Shown here one piece after another: positions 38,377 to 46,200 of a stretch of DNA of 56,746 bases. The notes beneath the pieces are model-generated. The model ran no database searches and was not told the DNA's origin. It saw only the letters and a list, made by a program, of their open reading frames with translations. This DNA is from Bacillota bacterium (lineage in GTDB: Bacteria > Bacillota > UBA4882 > UBA8346): the NCBI GenBank assembly GCA_012728785.1, contig JAAYEK010000174.1, forward strand, positions 1 to 56,746. The letters are read 5' to 3'. Every line of letters begins with the position of its first letter. Positions within the stretch are counted from its first letter, which is position 1. A program made the translations under genes and the position numbers.

Positions 38377-39153
38377 TTAACCTTCCATAGTGGGACCAGC
38401 TTCCTTCGCCAGAGAAAATTGTCCGGTCAAATGCTCGATATTAAACCCTTCTTTTTTGATCCGCATGTTAAAATAAATCACCACTGTTAGGCAAGAATTG
38501 ATTGGCTCAATCAATGCGGAAAGCATCATGTTTAGATAGCCCATCCACTGAATGTCCTTCACTAAATATAGGACCAGCATTTTAAGGACGAATCCGAAAA
38601 CACCAACAATGATCCCGACAACAAATAACAACCCGAAGATTTGGCCCCGGTCCCCTCTGGTCAAAATCCAACTGCGTTTCATAGATTGCCAAATGGACTT
38701 TCTTTCCACTACCAAAATATTGATGGCGATACTATAACCTATTGCAATAATTATACCGGGGATAATTAGGGCAACAACGCCTAATAACGTCAAAAAAGCA
38801 ACGATGATCGAAATGATAATTGACTTGATCAATAAAAGTATCAAACCGCCCGATCTAGGATTTGGGACAATTGAAGAATCTTCGAGGAATTTTTGGGAGA
38901 CAAAGTAGGTGATCCAAGCAGATAAAACTAACTTGGTGATAATATTGGCAAAATACACCGTTAAATATCGGGCCGTATCAAAAGTGAATGATATTTCTTC
39001 CAGGTCAAAGATACCGAAATAGTTCATTAATAAGAATAACGGTATTTGGCATAAGAGTGAAATAACGAATATTTGAATAAAATTATTAAAGTAAAGACTA
39101 AACCCCTTACCGATAGTTTCCCCGAATGAATATTCCCTAAGTTCATAAATCAT
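38377..39153 (-). CDS. Multi-TM membrane protein of RDD/SpoIIM operon
   Basis: Several predicted TM helices, contiguous with RDD gene. Confidence 0.6.
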   Translation of the reverse strand: MIYELREYSFGETIGKGFSLYFNNFIQIFVISLLCQIPLFLLMNYFGIFDLEEISFTFDTARYLTVYFANIITKLVLSAWITYFVSQKFLEDSSIVPNPRSGGLILLLIKSIIISIIVAFLTLLGVVALIIPGIIIAIGYSIAINILVVERKSIWQSMKRSWILTRGDRGQIFGLLFVVGIIVGVFGFVLKMLVLYLVKDIQWMGYLNMMLSALIEPINSCLTVVIYFNMRIKKEGFNIEHLTGQFSLAKEAGPTMEG

Positions 39154-39279
39154 TATTTTATCCCTCTTTTCCCTGGAATCATCGTAAATTGATTAATATC
39201 GATCTAACACCTTGGTTATATTTCTTTATAAATAAAGTTTTTCCCTTCTTTTTCACTTTTCTTTTGCCGTTTTGCTTTA

Positions 39280-39648
39280 TTAATCGAGAATCAGCCACTC
39301 TTTAGCTTGGTCTTCCGTGTCGAAAGGTTGAATTGTTCCATCTCTACCCGCTAAGGTCTTTAAAGTAGTTTTTCTCATCCCCTTAGCGCCCAAAATGGCG
39401 ATTTTCTTATTGTAAAGGCCCACTTTTTGAATTAAATTATTAATAGCTTTGAAGGTATCCCAATGAAAAAAAGCACAGCTAATATCAATAATAGCCAATA
39501 CTGATTTTAAAGGATTTTTGATAAACTCTTCTCTTACAGTTGTAATCAACCTTATTGTATCTTCTTTTGTTTTACCATGCGCGGCGAAGTCAATCGCATA
39601 AATCTTCTTTCCTTGATGATTAACAATAGAAATCCCTTCCATTAACAA
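39280..39648 (-). CDS. STAS/SpoIIAA-like small protein
   Basis: 122 aa alpha/beta pattern, SVLAIIDISCAFFHWDTFKAINNLIQKVGLYNKKIAILGAKGMRK. Confidence 0.45.
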   Translation of the reverse strand: MLMEGISIVNHQGKKIYAIDFAAHGKTKEDTIRLITTVREEFIKNPLKSVLAIIDISCAFFHWDTFKAINNLIQKVGLYNKKIAILGAKGMRKTTLKTLAGRDGTIQPFDTEDQAKEWLILD

Positions 39649-39715
39649 ACCCTCCTGTTAAATTTATCAATAATTTGACAACTATTTATAAATATCGGCA
39701 TTAATGGGTTTTTCA

Positions 39716-39843
39716 TGATGGGTAATTGATAATATATGGAAGACTATTATTACTTATCAGTGCCTTTCCGGACTTGGTCTTTATGGGCTTTAGCCGCTAA
39801 CGCCAAAGCCTGATCCAATAAAAATCTTTTCCCACTTTCCCAT
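39716..39843 (-). pseudogene. Decayed N-terminus of a RelA/SpoT/MESH1-type HD-domain hydrolase
   Basis: MGKWEKIFI / (+1) LDQALALAAKAHKDQVRKGTDK* / (shift) PYIINYPS on minus strand, matching LAAKAHxGQVRKGTDxPYIxHP of the family across frameshifts and stops. Confidence 0.65.
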
Positions 39844-39940
39844 ACCTTTCTTTCTCACTTAACTTATATTAATTTAGTAGTTTTTAATTGAAATGGAAAT
39901 TAAGATATGTTATATTATATGTATCCTAATTTTCTAAAAG

Positions 39941-39988
39941 TTAGATATTCAGGTGGGCTAAGGGGCAGATCCATTTTTGAGCAGTCAT
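39941..39988 (-). CDS. 15-residue micro-ORF MTAQKWICPLAHLNI (possible gene remnant)
   Basis: ATG preceded by AAAGGAGGTAAACAAT strong SD. Confidence 0.35.
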   Translation of the reverse strand: MTAQKWICPLAHLNI

Positions 39989-40012
39989 ATTGTTTACCTC
40001 CTTTATTTTTTC

Positions 40013-40046
40013 TTCACCGGAATGGCGATCCGGTGAAGGATTTTTT
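40013..40046 (+). terminator. Hairpin with T tract (plus-strand orientation)
   Basis: TTCACCGGaatggcgatCCGGTGAAggaTTTTTTT. Confidence 0.6.
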
Positions 40047-40054
40047 TATTTTAA

Positions 40055-40084
40055 AAAACCGCCCTCAAAAGAGCGGTTTTTTAT
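40055..40084. terminator. Intrinsic terminator of thrS
   Basis: AAAAAACCGCtCttttgAGaGCGGTTTTTT type hairpin. Confidence 0.85.
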
Positions 40085-40092
40085 TCTGTTTC

Positions 40093-42018
40093 TTACTTTC
40101 TCTCCTTAACCTCACTTAAAATCCGGCCTGCAATCTCCCCAACCTTCTGCGCTCCTAGGTCTCCTTCTTTCCGCGCCCGGACCGCCACCGTTCCATCGGC
40201 GGTCTCTCGCTCGCCAACTACCAGCATGTATGGAACCTTCTGCATCTGAGCCTCGCGGATCCTGTAACCGATCTTCTCATTCCTGGAGTCAATCTCAACC
40301 CTAACCCCCTGCTTCCGCAAGTCCTCCATCACCGTTCGGGCATACTCATGGTTCTCCGGCATAACCGGCAACACCACCGCTTGGACCGGCGCCAGCCAAA
40401 GGGGTAGCGCTCCTTCATAATGCTCCAGAAGAATTCCGAAGAACCTCTCAATCGAACCCAACAACGCCCGGTGAATCATATAAGGCCTGTGATCTGCGCT
40501 ATCGCTTCCCTTATAAGCCAGATCAAACCGTTCCGGTTCGTTAAAATCAAACTGAATCGTGGAACATTGCCATTCTCGGCCCAAGGCATCCTTAATCTTA
40601 AGGTCGATCTTCGGGCCGTAGAAAGCGCCGCCCCCTTCATCCACTTCACTAGGAAGACCGGTCTTGGCAATCGCCTGTCGCAAGGCTTCCGTAGCAGCAT
40701 CCCAACGGTCTTGTTCCCCGACAGAACCCTCAGGGCGGGTCGCCAGATAAAGCTTGAAATTCTCAAATCCGAAGGAGCGAATCATATCCAAACAAAAATT
40801 CAAAGTCCGGTCAATCTCTTCCGGCATTTGGTCCGGGCGGCAGAAAATATGGGCGTCATCCTGGGTAAACCCGCGTACCCGAAGTAAACCGTGTAAAACG
40901 CCACTCTTCTCATACCGATAAACCGTGCCCAACTCCGCCCACCGAAAAGGTAGTTCCCGGTAAGACCGGCCCCGATTCTTATAGATGGCAATATGGAAAG
41001 GACAGTTCATTGGTTTGGCGTAAAAAGGCTGTCCATCAATGTCCATCGGCGCATACATATTCTCCTGATAAAAGCCTAAATGACCACTGGTCTCCCAAAG
41101 ATTGGCCTTACCAATATGGGGGGTATATACCAGCTCATAACCATTTTTATAATGTTCTTCTTTCCAAAAATTCTCAATCTCGTTTCGGATCCTAGCGCCT
41201 TTCGGATGCCAAAGCACCAGGCCTCCGCCGATCTGGTCATCAATGGAGAAAAGATCCAAATCCTTCCCTAGCTTTCTATGGTCCCGCTTGGCCGCTTCCT
41301 CCAAGAACTTCAAGTAATTATCCAACTGTGACTTGGAATCAAAGGCCGTTCCATAGATCCGTTGCAGCATCTCTCGGGAGGAGTCGCCCCGCCAGTAAGC
41401 CCCGGCCACGGACATCAATTTAAAAGCTTTGATCTTATTGGTACTTGGCAGATGTGGACCGCGGCAAAGATCGTTAAAATCGCCTTGTTTGTAAAAGGAG
41501 ATAGTTCCGTCCTCCAGGTTTTCAACTAACTCTTGCTTATACTTCTCACCCTTGCCTTGAAAATACTGCAAAGCTTCCGCTTTACTCATCTCATACCTTT
41601 CAAAAGGTAAATCCGCAGCAATAATCTTAGCCATCTCCGCTTCAATCTTAGCCAAATCATCTACGGTAAGCGGTTGCGGTAGATCAAAGTCATAGTAAAA
41701 CCCGTTCTCAATCGCCGGTCCAATGGCCAACTTGGCGCCAGGGTAAAGGTTGCATACCGCTTGGGCCATGACATGGGACGCGGAATGGCGTAAAATTTTA
41801 ATTCCTTCCGGATCCCCTGGTTTGATTAGCCGTAATTCGACATCGCCTTTAAGAGGCTGATCTACATCAATTAACTGGCCGTTAGCCGAAGCGGCGATTA
41901 CTTCTTTGGCCAAACGTGGGCCGATTGACTCCGCTACTTGCAAGGGAGTGGTTCCATCCGTAAACTCCCTGACGCTTTGATCGGGAAAAATCACTTTCAT
42001 TTCTGTTGCTCCTTCCAT
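40093..42018 (-). CDS. thrS: Threonyl-tRNA synthetase
   Basis: Full-length ThrRS: TGS, HSASHVMAQAV, GPHLPSTNKI, MNCPFHIAIYKN, LPLWLAPVQ. Confidence 0.98.
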   Translation of the reverse strand: MEGATEMKVIFPDQSVREFTDGTTPLQVAESIGPRLAKEVIAASANGQLIDVDQPLKGDVELRLIKPGDPEGIKILRHSASHVMAQAVCNLYPGAKLAIGPAIENGFYYDFDLPQPLTVDDLAKIEAEMAKIIAADLPFERYEMSKAEALQYFQGKGEKYKQELVENLEDGTISFYKQGDFNDLCRGPHLPSTNKIKAFKLMSVAGAYWRGDSSREMLQRIYGTAFDSKSQLDNYLKFLEEAAKRDHRKLGKDLDLFSIDDQIGGGLVLWHPKGARIRNEIENFWKEEHYKNGYELVYTPHIGKANLWETSGHLGFYQENMYAPMDIDGQPFYAKPMNCPFHIAIYKNRGRSYRELPFRWAELGTVYRYEKSGVLHGLLRVRGFTQDDAHIFCRPDQMPEEIDRTLNFCLDMIRSFGFENFKLYLATRPEGSVGEQDRWDAATEALRQAIAKTGLPSEVDEGGGAFYGPKIDLKIKDALGREWQCSTIQFDFNEPERFDLAYKGSDSADHRPYMIHRALLGSIERFFGILLEHYEGALPLWLAPVQAVVLPVMPENHEYARTVMEDLRKQGVRVEIDSRNEKIGYRIREAQMQKVPYMLVVGERETADGTVAVRARKEGDLGAQKVGEIAGRILSEVKERK

Positions 42019-42410
42019 TTTTGATACATGGCAAACGCTCTTTCAGCCATTTCCCGGTCCGGCCCAAAAGTCAACCGGTCCAGTTCCGTCTTAGAGAGCA
42101 GCTGATAGTCAATGAAAAAATCTTTTTCCGGGACTATCGTTCCCGGCTCAGCTTCCATCAAAAACCATTCCACAGTTTTAAAATGCTCCTCCCCGGACTC
42201 AAAAAAGCCATATGAGGTGGTCCCCAGTTTCTCTATAATCCGGGCCGTAAGACCAGATTCTTCTTTTACTTCTCGCACCGCCGCCTCAGCAGCTGTTTCA
42301 CCTGGGTCGATATGGCCTTTGGGAAAAAGCCAAACATTATTATGGCGTTTCAAAGCCACCAATTTCCCGTCGCTAAAGACCAACCCACCCGCAGAATATT
42401 CTTTAATCAT
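41997..42410 (-). CDS. NUDIX hydrolase (Ap4A hydrolase-like)
   Basis: GHIDPGETAAEAAVREVKEESGL Nudix box. Confidence 0.93.
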   Translation of the reverse strand: MIKEYSAGGLVFSDGKLVALKRHNNVWLFPKGHIDPGETAAEAAVREVKEESGLTARIIEKLGTTSYGFFESGEEHFKTVEWFLMEAEPGTIVPEKDFFIDYQLLSKTELDRLTFGPDREMAERAFAMYQKWKEQQK

Positions 42411-42428
42411 GGCGCTCCTTTATAAAGA

Positions 42429-42463
42429 TAAAAGTTAAAAGTCAAATGTCGAAAGTCGAAAGT
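42429..42463. repeat. Degenerate heptamer array, left arm
   Basis: TAAAAGT TAAAAGT CAAATGT CGAAAGT CGAAAGT. Confidence 0.75.
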
Positions 42464-42518
42464 TCTTCCGGATTTACGATGAACCAGAAGTTAAAAACCT
42501 TGGCGCCCTCCCCGTTAT

Positions 42519-42560
42519 CTTCGACTTAACTTTGGACCTTAGACTTTAGACTCGAGACCT
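42519..42560. repeat. Degenerate heptamer array, right (inverted) arm
   Basis: CTTCGAC TTAACTT TGGACCT TAGACTT TAGACTC GAGACCT. Confidence 0.7.
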
Positions 42561-42570
42561 TGTAAAAATA

Positions 42571-42815
42571 AAAAACCCCACTCCCTAAAAAAGGGACGGG
42601 GTTAACCGCGGTTCCACCCTTGTTGGCTAAAAATAGCCCACTTGATCCGGCCATAACGGAGCCTCCCGCCAGCTTGCGCTAAAAAGCTTTTTCACCGGAG
42701 CATCCAAGGCGGTTTTGACTGTCCGTACTGGAAAGATTCCAGCACCCTTTCCTCTCTTTAAGCCGTCAACAGCCTGCTTCCTCTTCATCTGCCACAATAT
42801 ATAAAATAAGTATAA
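42571..42815 (-). promoter_or_regulatory. T-box leader (NUDIX-thrS operon)
   Basis: Minus strand AGAGAGG...GGGTGCTGG (stem I), AAGGGTGGAACCGCGG T-box sequence, terminator AACCCCGTCCCttttttAGGGAGTGGGGTTTTTT. Confidence 0.93.
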
Positions 42816-42858
42816 CCTTCCGGATCAACTAAGTCAATAATCTCTTTAGTAAATTCAA

Positions 42859-44466
42859 TCACCCCGCTAGAACCGTACCAAATTTTCTGTTAAACTTCAG
42901 GTTCTCACCATATTCGGTGTTTAGAACCGCCCGAAAGCATTCCCACTCCTCACTCCGACAATTATTAAGGCACGTTTTTTTGTAAAAAACCAATAAGCCT
43001 AAGGCCGTTTCCCAATCGCCACGTCCTCCGGCAAGTAACCGGCTGATCACAACCTGAAAAATCTCTTTTGGAATCACTTGATTCGTAGTCATAACCAGCT
43101 TGGCCAATTCTTTTAGAAAAGAAAGTTCCGGCTGGATTTTTGCTAGTTTCTCCTCCAGCTTTATCCAGTCTCCCCGATCAAAAGCAATCTCTAACGCCAA
43201 CTCTCCCAAACCATTATCTTCAATGACTTGGTCCATTTTTTTAAGATAAGTATGAAATTCCTTTCGATTGTCGGTGAGAATCTCCTTTAACCTCAGATAC
43301 TCCTCAAGGTTCGGCTTTTCTTGGAATTGGATGAAACTTAACGACGCCGCCTGTTTTCTCTCTCCACGCTGCCGATGGACCTCAATTAGTCGTTCCCGGA
43401 ATGACTGCTTGTCTTCTTTGTTACTGGTGCGCAACCCTTCTTTGGCCATTAGATAAGCCTGATCCGCATCCTCTTCCAGCGCCCGGTCGAGCAACCATAA
43501 TCGGCCTTCCGAAGATTCGCCCAAGATTTCGACTACCTTCTCAAAGTATTCCGCCATAACCGGATCTTTCTTGGCCGTTAAAGCTAAAAACTCATAGAGC
43601 AACATTATCTTTGGCCGCTCTAGGTTCCACCAATCATCAGTCCTTAGTTTGCCAAGGAACCATTTCGGGTTTATCTCATAAAAATCCACTAATACTGGAC
43701 GAATCAACTCTGCCAGCTCCCAAAGGCAATCAAAATAGTTCTCCCATAAGGCTTCCATTGAGATAGCGGCCTCTTCATCAGTCCATTCTTGGGGCAGATC
43801 TTTCAAAAGCTGTAGCTGATCCAAAAAAACCTTTTTAAGCGGTGTGGCCGGATAAGCCCGGTAAGAATCGGATATTCCTTTCAAAAGTGCTCCCCATAAT
43901 CGCAGAGCTCCCTTTTCCCCCTTGACTACAGCCTTACTAACCATTTCCCCGACTCGTTCAATTCTATCCCATTGGCTTTCAATTTGTGAGGTAGTCAATA
44001 ATGGCCCTTGAAAAGTATTCCGGATTAAGTTCAATATCCCCCGAGAATTAAGGAACTCTTCTTTGGGAATAGCAGCATTGTTTAGCTCAAGAAAATTGAG
44101 AGGGTCCTTACGGATCAACCGAATCATTAAATCTTTTAATTGTTCCGGATTATCCGCCACTTCATGAAAGATCGATTCTAGGTTGAAAAACTCAACGCTT
44201 TTTTCAATCCATGCCAAACCCAAGGCCACCATATGTTTGCAAAAGCCCGGATAAGGACAGGAACAGGAACCGTCGATCTTATGATCCTCCAAAATCAATT
44301 GAGTCCGGTAATTTCCGCCGGTTCCAGCTACTTCACCGGCGATTAGTGAGTCAAACCGGCAAGCCCGCAGCACATGTCCGTTTTGATGGTATTCAAGCCC
44401 TCTTAACATAATTTCCGGACTCCGACCGGCTTCTAGATCAGTTATGGTAACTTTTTTCCATCCCAT
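42859..44466 (-). CDS. SWIM zinc-finger protein
   Basis: CSCPYPGFCKHMVALGLAW (CxCxnCxH). Confidence 0.85.
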   Translation of the reverse strand: MGWKKVTITDLEAGRSPEIMLRGLEYHQNGHVLRACRFDSLIAGEVAGTGGNYRTQLILEDHKIDGSCSCPYPGFCKHMVALGLAWIEKSVEFFNLESIFHEVADNPEQLKDLMIRLIRKDPLNFLELNNAAIPKEEFLNSRGILNLIRNTFQGPLLTTSQIESQWDRIERVGEMVSKAVVKGEKGALRLWGALLKGISDSYRAYPATPLKKVFLDQLQLLKDLPQEWTDEEAAISMEALWENYFDCLWELAELIRPVLVDFYEINPKWFLGKLRTDDWWNLERPKIMLLYEFLALTAKKDPVMAEYFEKVVEILGESSEGRLWLLDRALEEDADQAYLMAKEGLRTSNKEDKQSFRERLIEVHRQRGERKQAASLSFIQFQEKPNLEEYLRLKEILTDNRKEFHTYLKKMDQVIEDNGLGELALEIAFDRGDWIKLEEKLAKIQPELSFLKELAKLVMTTNQVIPKEIFQVVISRLLAGGRGDWETALGLLVFYKKTCLNNCRSEEWECFRAVLNTEYGENLKFNRKFGTVLAG

Positions 44467-44537
44467 TCCAAGACCCCTCTACCTGCGTAAATCTTCTCAA
44501 GTACAATAATGTCAAGTTCTCCACAATATCAACAGGT

Positions 44538-44671
44538 TATCAACAAATATAAGGGTGTTTTAAATATGTTTTCAAGAGTTTTGCACACAATTAACAATTT
44601 ATCCACAGGAAAGTCTGTCGAAAACCGACCTTTTTATTAAGAAGTTTTACCCAATTGGCTAGTTATCCACA
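44538..44671. other. Cluster of DnaA-box-like 9-mers
   Basis: TTATCAACA 44538-44546, TTATCCACA 44599-44607, TTATCCACA 44663-44671, all same strand. Confidence 0.5.
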
Positions 44672-45681
44672 GAGGGCAGTTCCAAACCAGGTTGGGCTGT
44701 GGTTTCAAGGTCTCCTGGTCCATTAGTCTTGTATACATAATATCCAGCCGCCCCAATCATCGCCGCATTATCCGTACATAAAATCAGCGGCGGATAATAT
44801 AAATCCAAACCCATCCGATCCGCTTCTTCCCGGCATCGTTTCCGTAGATATGAATTGGCCGAAACTCCGCCGGATAAAAGGACCGCCTTTACCTGATAAT
44901 CGACAGCCGCCCGAAACAGCTTTTCCACCATTTGTTCAACAGCAACCCTTTGAAAACTAGCGGCCACCAATTGGAGATCAATCGGTTCTTCCTTTTGTTT
45001 CAATCGGTTTAGGTAATTGATGACCGCTGTCTTTAATCCACTGAAAGAAAAGTCATAAGATCCGGCCATCCCTTTGGTCTGCATGAATTCCAAATTATTT
45101 TCAGCCCCAGTGGCGATCCGGTCAATAGCCGGTCCCCCAGGATAACCCAATCCCAGCACTCTGGCGATCTTGTCAAAAGCCTCTCCAGCAGCGTCATCTC
45201 TGGTACGACCTAATACGTGATACCGTCCCCAGTCCTCCAAATAAACCAAATCCGTATGGCCCCCAGATACGGTAAGGCAAAGTAGGGGTGGCTCTAATTC
45301 CGGCCGTTCCAAAATATTAGCGTAAATATGGCCTTCAATATGATTAACCCCTACCAAATGTTTTTTCCCGGCTAGAGCTAATCCCTTGGCAAAGGAGAGC
45401 CCTACCAACAAACTACCGATTAGTCCCGGCCCATAAGTTACAGCAATCAAGTCGATCTCTTCCAAACTGACTCCAGCTTCTCGTAGGGCTTCCCGGTAAA
45501 CCGGAAGCATCGTTTCTAAATGGCAACGGGCCGCCAACTCCGGAACAACTCCTCCAAATTTGGTGTGAAGATCCAGCTGCGAGGAGATTACGTTGCTTTT
45601 TATTTTACGCCCATCGGCGATCACTGCTACCGATGTTTCATCGCAAGATGTTTCAATCCCTAAAGTTAAAAATTCAGCCAT
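44659..45681 (-). CDS. tsaD: t6A synthase subunit TsaD
   Basis: LGIETSCDETSVAV, GVNHIEGHIYAN, LTVSGGHTDLVYL. Confidence 0.97.
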   Translation of the reverse strand: MAEFLTLGIETSCDETSVAVIADGRKIKSNVISSQLDLHTKFGGVVPELAARCHLETMLPVYREALREAGVSLEEIDLIAVTYGPGLIGSLLVGLSFAKGLALAGKKHLVGVNHIEGHIYANILERPELEPPLLCLTVSGGHTDLVYLEDWGRYHVLGRTRDDAAGEAFDKIARVLGLGYPGGPAIDRIATGAENNLEFMQTKGMAGSYDFSFSGLKTAVINYLNRLKQKEEPIDLQLVAASFQRVAVEQMVEKLFRAAVDYQVKAVLLSGGVSANSYLRKRCREEADRMGLDLYYPPLILCTDNAAMIGAAGYYVYKTNGPGDLETTAQPGLELPSVDN

Positions 45682-45701
45682 TTTGCTTCTCGTTTAGATT
45701 A

Positions 45702-45962
45702 TTAATCATCAATCTTCTCCTCATATGCTTGTTTAATACCCTCTTCCGTAAGAAGGTGCAACATTTCACCAACATATTGAATTAATTTACCATCTTCAAC
45801 AAAGAAGGGAATAGTGTCAATCCCAAGTTTTTTAGCTATTCTTTTCCCTTCAAGGGAGTCGTAATCAATGTATTCAATCAAGTCCCATAGGCCGCGTTCC
45901 TGAAGCAGCTTCTTAGCTTGACGGCATTTATCGCACCATTCGGCGCCGATCATTTGAAACAT
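45702..45962 (-). CDS. Glutaredoxin/thioredoxin-like protein
   Basis: MFQMIGAEWCDKCRQAKKLLQERG...GIDTIPFFVEDGKLI. Confidence 0.75.
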   Translation of the reverse strand: MFQMIGAEWCDKCRQAKKLLQERGLWDLIEYIDYDSLEGKRIAKKLGIDTIPFFVEDGKLIQYVGEMLHLLTEEGIKQAYEEKIDD

Positions 45963-46177
45963 TTTTAATCCTCCCTTGCTCAGCTATGAATCGGTTGTCT
46001 ATACCGATAGGTCGTTGAAATTTCTACTCCCTAAAAATGTATTATACCACATTATTTCAATGTGTTCTCCCTTCTCCTGCTGCATTCTATGATTTAACTG
46101 TTATAAGGGATAAAAATATAATTAAGCAAAGGATTCTCCTAACCAATTTTGAATTTATGCTCTTTAGTCAACCAATT

Positions 46178-46199
46178 AAAAAAGGCCTTCCGGCCTAAT
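46178..46199 (-). terminator. Intrinsic terminator of uvrA
   Basis: Minus strand TTAGGCCggaaGGCCTTTTTTAA. Confidence 0.75.
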
Positions 46200-46200
46200 T

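Noticed and set aside
39907-40119. 70-aa plus-strand ORF
   Set aside because: Crosses terminator hairpins and the micro-ORF; low-complexity and no SD.
40420-40887. 155-aa ORF antisense to thrS, and similar antisense ORFs (798-1136, 4169-4585, 15118-15474, 42112-42438 and others)
   Set aside because: Shadow ORFs opposite well-supported genes, with no family resemblance.
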